Source: Vandiemenella viatica (lineage: Eukaryota > Arthropoda > Insecta > Orthoptera > Morabidae). Taken from it: a DNA stretch of 64,000 bases. Location: the NCBI GenBank assembly GCA_031002005.1, contig JARYHS010008074.1, positions 180,754,494 to 180,818,493 on the forward strand, read 5' to 3'. This document shows, in pieces, positions 46,091-56,221 of the stretch. The notes below the pieces were generated by a model. The model was given only the letters and a program-made list of their open reading frames with translations. It searched no databases and was not told the origin of the DNA. How positions within the stretch are numbered: position 1 is the stretch's first letter; each line of letters starts with the position of its first letter. The position numbers and the translations under genes are program-made.

Positions 46091-47382
46091 CTATCTTAAA
46101 TTTAGTCCAGGTGGTTGTCTGGTCCCCAGTTGGTACTGAAAGGCCAGTTCCCACCTTCTCAGTTCTGAGATGCTGCTTTTGTCTGGGAGTACTTGGATGG
46201 CGCGGACTGTGAAGCAGGTGTTGAAATTGTTGGTGTTATGAGTGGTGGCATGAAAAGAAACAGGGTGGTCAGGGTTCTCGGTCCCGACCGATTGTCTGTG
46301 TCCATTCATCCGGATGGCCAGTGGATTTGTGGTCAGACCTATGTAGGAGGCTGGGCAGTGGTTGCAGGTAAGTTGATAGATCAGGTGAGAAGTTACGCAG
46401 GTAGCCGATCCAGTGATATAGAAGCTTTCCCCTGTTACGGGACTGGTGAAGGTGGTCGAAGGCGGGTGCATCATGCAAAGTTTGCAACGGGGCTTGTTAC
46501 ACGGAAAGGATCCTTGGGGCTGTCTTGTGGGCTGAAGGGTTCCATGTTTATGGACCAAGAGTTGGTTCAAGTTGGGGGGTCTACTGAAACAGGTTCTGGG
46601 GGGCTGGGGAAGGATTTGTGGTAGGAGTGTTTTCATTTCCGGGCAGGCTCGGAGGAGATCATATCCTTGTCTTAGGATCCTGTTGATGGATTCTAAGCCA
46701 GGGAAGTAGCGGGTGACCAAAACTGGGCTTTGGTTGGTTCTTGATGGTTGTGGGGTGTTGATGGATTGTGTCGATTCTGATGTGGCTCGTGTAACTTGTT
46801 TATGAACTAAATCTGGGGGGTAATTGCGGGATATTAGGGCTTCAGAAATGTTATTAGTGTACTGCTTAAGGGACTGTTCGTTGGAGCAAATGTGCCTGCC
46901 CCGGATTCCCAGGCTGTATGGGAGGGCGCGTTTGATGTGATTGGGATGGCAACTGTCGTAGTGAAGGTATTGTTGTAGATTGGTGGGTTTTATATGTACC
47001 GAAGAATTGATGCCCCCATCAGAGAGGGACAGGTCGACATCCAGGAAAGTGGCCTGGGTGTGGGAGTAATTCCATGTAAATTTCAAAGTGCTGGCATTAT
47101 TGAGGTTATTGAGGAAAATGAGAAGGTTGTCTTCCCCGTGGGTCCAGACCATGAAAATATCGTCAATGACTCTGACACATAGCAGGGGTTTCAAAAGGGC
47201 TGCAGCTAAGAAGGACATTTCTAGGCGGCCTAGGTATAAGTTGGCGTATGAGGGAGCCATGCGGGTGCCCATGGCAGTGCCGCTGACTTGTCCATCAAAG
47301 GTGAAAACGTTGTTAGTTAAAATTAGTTCGGCCAGGTAGACTAGGAATGATCTGGACGGGAGGCTATTAGGGGGACGCTGGT
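46091..47382 (-). CDS. Penelope-like reverse transcriptase / GIY-YIG endonuclease, 5' truncated
   Basis: An uninterrupted minus-strand frame of about 430 codons, entering without a start at the inverted-repeat junction and ending at 46091. Early in it, LAELILTNNVFTFDGQ and then GTAMGTRMAPSYANLYLG match the Penelope RT core. VIDDIFMVWTHG holds the catalytic Asp pair. TWNYSHTQATFLDV and KPTNLQQYLHYDSCHP follow. The C-terminal third has the GIY-YIG nuclease: LIYQLTCNHCPASYIGL, with the Cys-x2-Cys finger between the two halves of the motif typical of Penelope, then a conserved Arg and H-R-Q-S. It would prime and integrate element copies. The RT fingers are missing, so this copy cannot be complete despite its open frame. 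Confidence 0.9.
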
Positions 47383-47535
47383 CTCATAACACTAACAATT
47401 TCAACACCTGCTTCACAGTCCGTGCCATCAAAGTACTCCCAGACAAAAGCAGCATCTCAGAACTGAGAAGGTGGGAACTGGCCTTTCAGTACCAACTGGG
47501 GACCAGACAACCACCTGGACTAAATTTAAGATAGC
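47383..47535 (+). pseudogene. Inverted copy of the Penelope protein C-terminus
   Basis: The plus strand encodes the last ~50 residues again (SELRRWELAFQYQL, then PPGLNLR and stop) as part of the right arm. The encoded sequence is almost the same as the minus-strand original. Confidence 0.85.
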
Positions 47536-48015
47536 TCCAATTTTCCTCTCTCCTCCGACCTTTGCCCCTTACCTGCCATCATTTCCCACAAAACCATCGC
47601 TCACCAGAGCTTTCTCTTTTTGTACTTAGATCTATTGCAAAAAAAAAATTTTCTCTCGTGTGTTTTATATTATTATATTTTTTTTGTGTGTAGTACTCTT
47701 TCGTGTGTAATATGTTCAATAATTTTGGGTGTGGAATAATTTTTTATGGGGGCACTTATAGATCGTTTTCAGTAGATTCCCCCCCCCCCCCCCCCGGGTT
47801 TCCTTGGTTTGTTTTATGCCAGTGACCTTATGACCGCAACCGCGTTTCCACTGTGCAGTCTAATTATCATTTTCGGGCTTAGGTCCTTCCAACCCCACCC
47901 CCGCCTCCCGCCATGTTGTTTCTCCCCCCTCCCTCTCCACCCCGACCAGCCGACCATGTGCACCCCGTGTGATCTCCTGAGTTGGTTGCTAGCTTCCGCG
48001 GGGCAGCCACCTCAT

Positions 48016-48045
48016 CCTACAACCTGATGAAGAGCTAAGCTCGAA
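48016..48045 (+). ncRNA. Hammerhead-ribozyme-like core, right arm
   Basis: CTGATGA, a short stem-loop (AGAGC-TAA-GCTC) and GAAA occur in the order of the hammerhead catalytic core. The left arm has the same motif inverted near 45585-45610, with one change in the stem. The 35.6-kb dimer has CTGAGGA..GCTCGAAA at 36714. Penelope elements of several animals are known to carry hammerheads in their terminal repeats. I did not find convincing stems I and III or a clear cleavage triplet, and an extra A precedes stem II. Confidence 0.35.
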
Positions 48046-48141
48046 AATTTGTATTATGTTTGTGTTTGTGTGTTTTTTCATGTTTTGACGCCGCTGGAGC
48101 CCTCATCTTTGGTAAGCGGTGGTTTTTCTCCTATCCCAATG

Positions 48142-48144
<3 letters not shown>

Positions 48145-48193
<49 letters not shown>
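48145..48193. repeat. (TA)n microsatellite
   Basis: TA run right of the Penelope dimer, corresponding to the run at 45427-45440 on the left. It is the probable target. Confidence 0.95.
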
Positions 48194-48195
<2 letters not shown>

Positions 48196-50449
48196 CTTAC
48201 ACCTACATTTCACAAAAGATAATCTGATCTAATTTAAAAATTCACTGTTCACAAGGTTTGTTGTCAATGAGAGTGAGAATGATGTGTGATTGCAACATTG
48301 TGCATATTCAGATGTCATATACACCTGTATCATCTGTCTATGTGCAGAGCTGCAGTAGTATAAACTATTTAAGAAAACTGATTCATCCGCCAACTAAAAT
48401 ACAGTCTGTAATTCCAATGTTGAGTGCAAGAAACTTGGCAGCAGTGGAAATTCTCACCAGATTTGGGAAGTATGTGGTGATGCTGCTATGACTGATTGTA
48501 AATTTCGAAAGTGGTTGAGAACATTTTAGGACGGGCAGGTTCTGTATATTTTGGTTAAAATTCGAGAGGACCCAGTGATTTTCACCTGTTTCGGTACTTA
48601 ATGGAATTCCATTGTTGTCAATGGTTCAAAGACGACAAAGATGGATTGGGTTTCTTCACAGACAGTGGATTTCTGTGGAGTCAGAATTCAAGAACTTGTT
48701 GAAAAGTGTGACAAATACTTTAACGAAATGGAAATTATGTAGAAAAGTAAATGAAAGAATGAAGAATATGGAGATAAATATATTGTAATGTTATTTATAG
48801 CATTTTTCTGCTTACTAAAAAAGGGCCTTATTTAAAAAAATAATCCTCCTACTTCCCAGAAAATCTTAAATTGGTGATTATACCATATCTTCTCATTTCA
48901 ACAAACTTGAATCTTATTTTTTGTTTACATTTGAACAAAATAAAACTTTAAAACTGTCTTTTTTTTCCCCACACCAAACCACATGCGGGAAGTAATGTTT
49001 TTGCTGTCCAAAGAAAAGCAATGTTCTTTTTTGGCAGTGACTGTTCTTGCACATAACAACCTTGATTCATATGCTAGTGTTATTCCATTGTATAAGCATA
49101 ACGATGACAGTTAAACTTTTTCTAAGAGTAACTGGTATTCATCTAGGTTCATGACTAAGAATATACAGTAAATATAATCAATTATGGAAAATTATTATTA
49201 TTATTTTACACATTAATTTGGGAGACTGTTATGTTAGATGTTGTGCCACCACAATCTAATGATTTTTAAGGTCTTTAGGCAGTGTCAGTTTTGTCATTAA
49301 CACAATGTTCTTAAGCATTAAACCCTCTCTTTTTCTTTACTTTCTGACAATATTCTTGCCTCAATAGCACCGTTCCAGGTTGTAAAAGGAATTATGGAAT
49401 CAGGTGGTAATTCAAGATTCACACATCATGATGCCCTATCGTCCACCACTTAAAAAATATTTCATAAAGAGAGGCAGAAAGCACCAAGAACCAATGTCTA
49501 CAGTTCGGAACGTGTCTAAGTTTAATATGAATTTGTTTATGGACAATGAAATAGTGTTCAATCTTAAAGAGTATAAAAATCTCTCTCGTATGCTCACTGA
49601 CAGCAGATTTATTGACTGCAAGCACATCTTCCTTAACAGTGCCTCACAATTGTATGACAGCTTGGGAAAAATATCATGGAAGGAATTTTCCATTGAGACA
49701 ATTCTCAGTGAAAAGTTTTCAGCTATTTAGGCCATTGAGTGGCACTGTGGCATGACTGTAAGAAGATGTGATTTTTTGCTGTAGGCAAATAAAGTTTACT
49801 CTAGTAGCTGTTAGTAGAGTTGACCAGAACACTGTTAAGAGGTAGCCATGCCAGTTTGTTGTTATCTTTGTTGTTCAGGTGGAATTTCATCAATTTTTTG
49901 AAACCTAATGTCTCAGACATCATCCAGTGATTTTCATCAGAGAACTGCCATGCCTCGATCACTGCCACCTATAGGCAGTCCTCTAATAGTAACAATGTGC
50001 ATGGCATTATTGGTTGGGAAACCCCAAAGGGTAGTTCGGCTGCCAGTTTGACACCATTACAAATTTGACAACCATGTGCCTTGGTTGAGACATGCGGTGG
50101 TGTGTTCTTGTGCTTGACGCTTCAATTAGTCGAGTTCATATGACTAAGATTGTATTGTTGACACATACATAGTTATATAAACAGTTTGATTTGTTAAATC
50201 ATCCAACATTTTTTGTTGATGAAAGATGAGGCAGAAAGTAATATGACAGTATTAGATGGAAATAGACTTTGCTTATTCAGAAACATATAATTTGTGATAA
50301 GAATTTCCTTGTTTGTTTTTAAGTTTATTTTTGATAAAAATCTAAATAATTATAAATTTATTTTGCCATAACCGCTTCCGCAAGACATATGCATCCACAG
50401 ATGTCAAGCTCTGAACATCTGCATCTGCTAAGATGACATCTGTTACAAC
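48194..50449. other. Unassigned DNA with an unrecognised plus-strand frame
   Basis: 49386-49730 (plus) is an open frame of about 110 codons with fairly protein-like composition (SRMLTDSRFIDCKHIFLNSA). A splice-acceptor-like TTGCCTCAATAG lies just before it, at 49359-49370. It is not recognised as any family and ends in its own stop, so it could be a last exon or a repeat fragment. The frame at 48258-48491 is weaker. Confidence 0.3.
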
Positions 50450-50690
50450 CCTACTTGAAGCTAACCTGGTAATTCTAGCAGGTAAAGGGGACCTACAGTT
50501 TAACATAGAATCTAAACCTTGAAAGTATTATGGTTTATTACATATTACACAACAAATTGTGCCAGAGGTGGAAAGTCAGGTAAAAAAAATTCAAAAAATC
50601 TGCCAAGATAGGGATTCAAACTGCGAATCTTCCAATCTCCAGTCAGACTGAGTCACCAGACTGTTGATGAGAGCCAAATTATGGGGCTGA
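50450..50690 (-). repeat. SINE-like dispersed repeat, copy B
   Basis: Same family as 3552-3780. On the minus strand it starts with a tRNA-like head, GTGACTCAGTCTGAC (A box) and CAGTTTGAATCCC (B box), followed by a body with CTCTGGCACAATTTGTTGTG and GTAGGTCCCCTTTACCTGC. This copy is the better preserved of the two. Confidence 0.6.
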
Positions 50691-51528
50691 CACTTTAGGC
50701 TTCAAAAATTTGATGGGGTACCACCCGAACAACCTAGAAACCATTGACAATGACAGCAGAAGTCTATGCAATCATACCAGTTGGCTGTTTAGAATGTCCT
50801 GATCAAAGCAGAAAAATGTCTGATGTATTTTGGAAAATATTTCTAAAAAAAAATCTTAAGTATATATGAAGTTCTTTTAACCTGGAAAATGAATAACACT
50901 AGTGAGAGTACAATTATTTTGTGATTGATTAAATTGTATCTTCAAATCACTTGGCAATACTGCTCAGATTAATTTCAAAAGGCATTATTAGGGCTCCAGC
51001 AATATTTCAGGTGACAGCAACCATGTCAAACAAAATATTGAAGGTGGTTAATGCACATGCATTGTCTGAAGGGCAATCAATATTATCATAGTTAAATGTG
51101 CTTAGAACACCTAGCTTACATGATGGTGAATCAATGTTGAGACAAATAAATTTTAAGTACTCTTTTACATACAATGTTTCCCCCCCCCCCCCTCTTGCTT
51201 TATGCCTTATCAATATTGAGGTTGTCACAGGTGGGAAAGGACTGGGAGCAAGGAATGGGAAGGAATTCAGCCATGGAATTTTGAAAGAACCACCCCAGCT
51301 GCTTTGAAGATTGATATTGGTCAGTAATTATCTGAATAGTCAGTTTACTCCCAAATTGTACTTTAAGGCATTTTACAAAATAACTGGCCATTAAAATTCT
51401 TGTATATGGGCACTTATCTTTACCAACAAAATAAACTGCTTACAGATCATCCCATTGTGTGATTGTGGTGATACACATCTGAACCCTGCAGCTAAATTAT
51501 TAATACCTGGATAATAATTTTATAATTA
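50691..51528. other. Intergenic DNA with a partial SINE
   Basis: A partial copy of the 32500-32660 SINE lies at about 51228-51320 (AAGGAATGGGAAGGAATTCA). A 12-nt C-run is at 51180-51192. Otherwise unassigned. Confidence 0.4.
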
Positions 51529-51912
51529 TTAAAATGGAAAGGACAGGTAAAATACATCCAACACTCACCAAAGTTGAAGGGAGGAGGGCAGCAGCAACAC
51601 AAAACAGCACACAAACAAAGAAAATATAATATTTCGGGTGAAAACCCCTTTTTCAAGTTAAAAGAGGTAGGTGGCTGGGCTTGCGCAAGACTTGAGTTCG
51701 ACGCAGCCACTCATAGAACGCAATAGACCGTCAGAGATGGTGGAGGGAGGCGGGGGAACGATAATATAACTGCGAGTATAAGAAAGATTAAAATGGTTGA
51801 AAAAATAATGGCAATAAAAAATATAAATAAAAATATAATTGAAAAATTTTGAAAAATATATGAATCTATTTTGTTGGCCAGTGACGGGTGTATAGGGTGA
51901 GGATGGAAGATA

Positions 51913-52830
51913 TTAATGGAAATTAAGGCCTGGGGGATGTATAGTCTGCAGGATGTATTGATATGCCAATTCCCACCTGCGGAGTTCAGATTGGCAGGTA
52001 GTGTCTGGAAGTACTCTAATGGCACTGACTGTGAAGCAGTTATTAAGGTCGCGGGTGTTGTGAGCAACAGGGAGGTCCAGGTTTTGGGAGTAAACTATTT
52101 GTCTGTGATCATTCATTCTGATGGATAATGAGTTTGAGGTCAGGCCAATGTAGGAACTTGGACATTGGAGGCAGGTGAGCTGGTAAATGAGATGGGTGGT
52201 TGTACATGTGGCATGACCTATATGGGGTAGGTTTCACCAGTAGAAGGGTTGCTATAGGTAGTGGTAGGTGGATGCATACCGCAAGTTTTTCAATGGGTCT
52301 CTTACAAGGGAAGGATCCAAACGGTGGTTTAGGAGCATCACAGGGTTGATATTTATGTACAAGAATATTTTTTAGATTAGGCGGTATGCTGAAGGTGACT
52401 TGGGGTGTGCTGGGAAGGATAGTGGGAAGAATGCGACACTTTTCAGGAAAGGATCTAAGAAAGTAATAGCACAAACGAAGAATTTGGTTTAGCGACTCCA
52501 GGCCAGGAAAAAACTGGGTGAGAAAAACAGGGTTCTGGTTGGCTTTTGGTTGTTTGTGTCAGTGTGGGGGACAGTCCCTGACTCTTGATAGTTGTTTTTA
52601 ACTAGTTTTGGAGGATAATTGCGGTTTATGAGTTCCTGGGTCAGGTTGTTGGTGTAGAGAGTAAAGGACTCATGATCAGAGCAGATGTGTTTGTCTCGAA
52701 TGGCTAGGCTGTATGGAATGGAACATTTTGTATGATATGGATGGCAACTATCAAAATGGAGGTATTGTTGTAGGTTAGTGGGTTTTATGTGGACACATCC
52801 GCTTGACAGTGAGAAGTTGCATGTGGTCAC
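51913..52830 (-). pseudogene. Penelope-like RT C-terminus / GIY-YIG endonuclease, frameshifted
   Basis: Minus-strand islands in changing frames: HIKPTNLQQYLHFDSCHPYH (52790), NLTQELINRNYPPKLVKNN (52640), ILVHKYQPCDAPKPPFGSFP (52350), LIYQLTC followed by CPSSYIG of the GIY-YIG motif (about 52190-52140), IRMNDHRQIV (52110) and SELRRWELAYQYIL ending at 51913. It is colinear with the intact frame at 46091-47382 but has lost the RT palm and carries several frameshifts. Confidence 0.8.
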
Positions 52831-53068
52831 ACTTGGGCTGACGCTCCATCCCCCTCAAGGCAGTTTCAAGACCGCCAAATGTTTGACTAGCTGATGCTCC
52901 GTGTCTGCTTCAACTTTGACATTATGGTCATCTGCTTCTCACACACATTCAATAAGTTCATCATTATTTAAAATTTCATACCCACAGTCTGACGAATCAC
53001 AAATCACACACTCTCCTACATCTAAAAAGTGATGCAGATAATCAGAGTTCGGATAATTGGAGTTCTAC
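52831..53068 (-). mobile_element. pogo/Tigger fragment: 5' terminal repeat fused to a transposase tail
   Basis: On the minus strand it begins at 53068 with CAGTAGAACTCCAATTATCC, a Tigger-type terminal repeat with TTATC subterminal copies. It passes directly into coding-like sequence with DSSDCGYEILNNDELIECV, an acidic transposase C-terminus of the jerky/Tigger type. The middle of the transposon is deleted. It is a different family from the element at 27.6 kb. Confidence 0.65.
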
Positions 53069-53422
53069 TGTATTTATTTATATTTTTTATTACTAATATT
53101 TTTTCAACCATTTTAATCTTTCTTATACACGCAGTTATATTATCGTTGCTCCCCCCCACCACCTCCAAAGGTCTATTGCGTTTTATAAGTGGCAGCCTCG
53201 AACGCAAGTCTTGCGCAAGCCCAGCCACCTACCTCTGTTAACTTGAAAAAGGCGTTTTCACCAAAAATATTATATTTTCTTTGTTTATGTGTTGTTTTGT
53301 GTTGCTGCTGCCGTCCTCCCTTCAACTTTGGTGAATGTTGGGTGTATTTTACCTGTCCTATGCATGTAAATATTGCCTCATGGCATTTCTTTCCTTTCAT
53401 TGTTACCTTTATAATTATTAAA

Positions 53423-54015
53423 TTATGTATGGGGAAAATAAATAATAATTTGTAATATAATTTGGTTCAGGTAATGCATTATTCATGGCACGAATGATGA
53501 AAAAGATGACAGTGGTCAGTTTTTAATCAAATAGTTCCGCCACTGCCAAAAGATTTTGTGGTCAATGGCAAAATCCTAAAAACAGCGAGAAGTAAGACTA
53601 TAAACTTTTTGAAATGAAACACCAAATGAAAAATTAAATTTTTTCCACATTTCAAATTTTCTTCAAAGATTTAAATAAATGTAATAAATACTAATGTCCA
53701 ATTATTAACTTGATATAAAAAAAATAATTTAAAAAAATAATCTTTTAATTGAATCACTAACAACAATAAGTGTGTATGATGTGGAAGAAAATGAATAATT
53801 GTATATGATGGAGAGAAAAAAGGAACTGTCTAGCAAATACAAGTATGATAAGGAAAGAAAGAAGAGCCATTGAATACCCACCAAACATGATGGTAGCATG
53901 CCATAGTTCTGCCACACCCCCAGATGTCATTTCATTTTGCAACAGTGGGAGTATGCACCACAGTGATGCTAGTATTCATAAATTTCCACCACAGTCCCAC
54001 CTGGAACTAACACTT
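53423..54015. other. AT-rich intergenic DNA
   Basis: The plus frame 53845-54126 overlaps the start of the LTR element and is not recognised. Nothing else was noticed. Confidence 0.4.
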
Positions 54016-54652
54016 TATAATGGAACTCAGACCCAGACCTTTAATGACATTTTAAGAATTATTTGTAGCAAGCTGGGAGTTGAGTCAATACGGTTTGTAT
54101 ATTTTTTCCTGCAATTAATTGTGTAAATGAAAATAGTTTTATGGAAAGAATCTATGTAAATACTATTTAATATGTTCAAGGACAGTACTATGTATGAAAC
54201 ATTGATTAAAGGTTTGTAATTTTAAGTATTATGTGAGCTCAATGTTTAGAGGACAATTTGTGATAGTTTGGACTGGTTTATGTAGATAGTTCTGTGTGTA
54301 AATATCTTTAATTTTCATTTCTGTGCATTTCTTAATGATTGTGAATGATTTTGTATTAATTCCGATTGTTTTAATGTGATTATAATTGTTTAAGTATTGT
54401 TAGAATTCAAGAAATGTTGAATTATTCTGGAATTTTTTGTAATGCGTATATAAGTGATCGGCAGAGATGAGTTAGTTAGTTGAATATTAGTTTTAAAAAG
54501 TTTAATATTGGAGGTGTTGCAAATTATTATCGTTGGAACATTTTTTTACATTTGCATTTAGTATTTTTGTATGAAGTCCAATGTCTTTGAAAAAAAATTA
54601 ACAAACTTGAAAGTGATTCTTCTTTTATTTGATCGAGGTACCTACTGTATCA
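54016..54652 (+). repeat. 5' LTR
   Basis: 637 bp. It contains a TATA-like GCGTATATAAGTG at about 54447 followed by GGCAGAGATGAGTTAGTTAG, the likely transcription start region, and an A-run near 54590. Colinear with 58003-58616 throughout. Confidence 0.9.
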
Positions 54653-54672
54653 TGGTGACCATGGACAGACGT
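54653..54672 (+). promoter_or_regulatory. Primer-binding site (putative)
   Basis: TGGTGACCATGG directly follows the LTR end. The leading TGG is the complement of a tRNA 3' CCA. The tRNA species was not determined. Confidence 0.5.
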
Positions 54673-55579
54673 GGTATCTTACGATATCTGCTTAACAGCA
54701 AATTGAGAGAGTTGTAAACTGGAGGCGGCAAGCTACTGACATAGACGGGTGCAATTTGGGAGACCTGGAGGAGAATTCAACCAGCGACTGCTTGGATTAC
54801 GATGACTTTGGTGTCTCGGTGGCGAGTGCAGAAATTTTGCGACCCAGGATGCCAGTTTTCAGCAGCATCAACACGGCGTATTTTCAATGAGCAGCACGGG
54901 AAGTGTGATTGTGTAGTGTGTGAAGTGTTTTGAATAGTGAGGCAACATGAAGAAAGAAAAAGTGATAAAGGTATTAAGAGAATCCAGTGGAACAGCACAC
55001 AGTGAGTACTGTGTATTTAGATATTTGCTTTTGTATATGTTTTGTAGTAACTTGGCAAAGTCAGTTTCCTTTTCTTTAAATAATTTTGTAACTAGCTGAA
55101 AATGGCTGACAGTCAAAATTTACAGGCATTTCTAGCAACTTCAGGCTTTATAGTTCTATATTCAATTTAAATTCCAGGTTGGGGGAAATAGTCATAGAAT
55201 GTCAGGAGAAATTTGAAAAGGTTGCACAAATTTGTGAATAGAATAAGATTGAATGTGTAAAGTTGATTGGTAAAGAGGTGGGAGAAGTCAATGAAAATTG
55301 TGATAAGATGAGGAAGGAGTATGTGAGTTTCTTCAAAGCCAGTGATATTAAAGGGCTCATAAGGTCAATGAGCTGAGACATGAAGTATCTGGGATGGGAC
55401 AAAATGATAACACATTGGTGCAGTATCAGGAACAGCTTACCCATGGATTGTAGGTAACACAATGTAATGTAAATCAGTTGGAGAAAAAGTTTGCTGGGTT
55501 ACAGGTTCAGCTAAGTCAAAGTGTCATTCCGTTAAGTGGCAATCAAAAGGTCAATGTTGATGTTACAGAAGAATTTGAA

Positions 55580-56165
55580 TTTTATGATAGCTAGGAAGCT
55601 ACATTCTGTAGAATTTATTGATAGTTTCAAAAGATCAGACTATTTTGATGTGTTACAGGACAGTAAGAAAATTGCACTTTTATGTAAAAACCTAAAGTCT
55701 TAAGCTAGGATGTGGGGAGATAGGCAAGTTAGAGAGGTAAATGAATATAAATTGTTCAAAGAGAATTTCCTTGAACATTTCTGGTCTACAAGCAGGCAAA
55801 TTCAGGAGAAGTGAAAATTAATCACGGGTAGGCCCTACAGACCATGATTTTTTTCATAAATGATGGATCCTGTGCAAGTATTTAGACCATCCTTATGAGG
55901 AAGAGGAATTCATCGATTTAATAGGAGCTAGGCTACCTCCTTGAACTAAAAATCTAATGGCTACTGAGGAGATAGTTAATGTAGAAAGAGTTTCAGAATT
56001 ATTGAGGAAATTGGATGCCCAGGAGTCATTCTCTGATCGATATTACAATCATTATCATAGGAGGGAGAGCAGAAGTTCTCTGAGGAGGCATGATAGGTCA
56101 AGAGATGGTAGATCCAGGGGAACGGGTCATGAAGTTATGGAAGGAGAGATAATACTGGTAAGATG
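55580..56165 (+). pseudogene. Retrotransposon gag-like region, broken
   Basis: Plus-strand islands SVEFIDSFKRSDYFDVLQD (55600), ALLCKNLKS (55675) and LFKENFLEHFWSTSRQIQE (55755), then a KNLMATEEIVNVERVSELL to ESFSDRYY stretch ending in an Arg/Ser-rich tail (55945-56160). These follow the layout of the capsid-like gag of insect LTR elements: a hydrophobic multi-helix region, then a basic RS-rich stretch. Several stops interrupt it (for example near 55700, 55815 and 55860). It would form the particle that packages the element RNA. Confidence 0.65.
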
Positions 56166-56221
56166 AGGAAACAAAATCAACATCTTGAAAGGAAAATACA
56201 GCATGGGGGACAAACAAAACA

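Larger units (their letters stand above)
45442..48144. mobile_element. Penelope-like inverted dimer retaining an RT/GIY-YIG frame
   Basis: The left arm 45442-46242 and right arm 47383-48144 are inverted copies of the element 3' end. Between them, 46243-47382 is single-copy coding sequence on the minus strand. TA repeats flank both sides. The left end carries the 34-nt extension (ATTGTTTGGAAACAAAGG...) that is missing on the right, the opposite side from the 35.6-kb copy. Both arms contain a G/C homopolymer, the GGTAAGCGGTGG terminal block and a hammerhead-like core. The arms remain very similar, so the dimer is comparatively young. Confidence 0.88.
51544..53407. mobile_element. Penelope-like inverted dimer with a Tigger fragment at its junction, 15-bp target duplication
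   Basis: Bounded by TTTATAATTATTAAA at 51529-51543 and 53408-53422. The left part (51544-52830) is a minus-strand Penelope 3' region with decayed coding sequence. The right part (53069-53407) is an inverted copy of its outer ~340 bp (matching 51544-51835). Between them, 52831-53068 is a pogo/Tigger fragment. The right end has an extra tail of about 42 nt (GCCTCATGGCATTTC...) absent on the left. The terminal sequence differs from the 35.6- and 45.4-kb copies (CTTTGGTGAATGTTGGG in place of GGTAAGCGGTGG), so it is another subfamily. Confidence 0.82.

Noticed and set aside
46193..46624. 143-codon plus-strand frame
   Set aside because: Antisense shadow of the Penelope GIY-YIG region. The minus strand has the family motifs.
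45597..48027. Two nearly identical 72-codon frames (45597-45815 minus, 47809-48027 plus)
   Set aside because: Mirror images of each other in the arms of the Penelope dimer, in non-coding terminal sequence. The same applies to 35590-35787 and 36645-36866.
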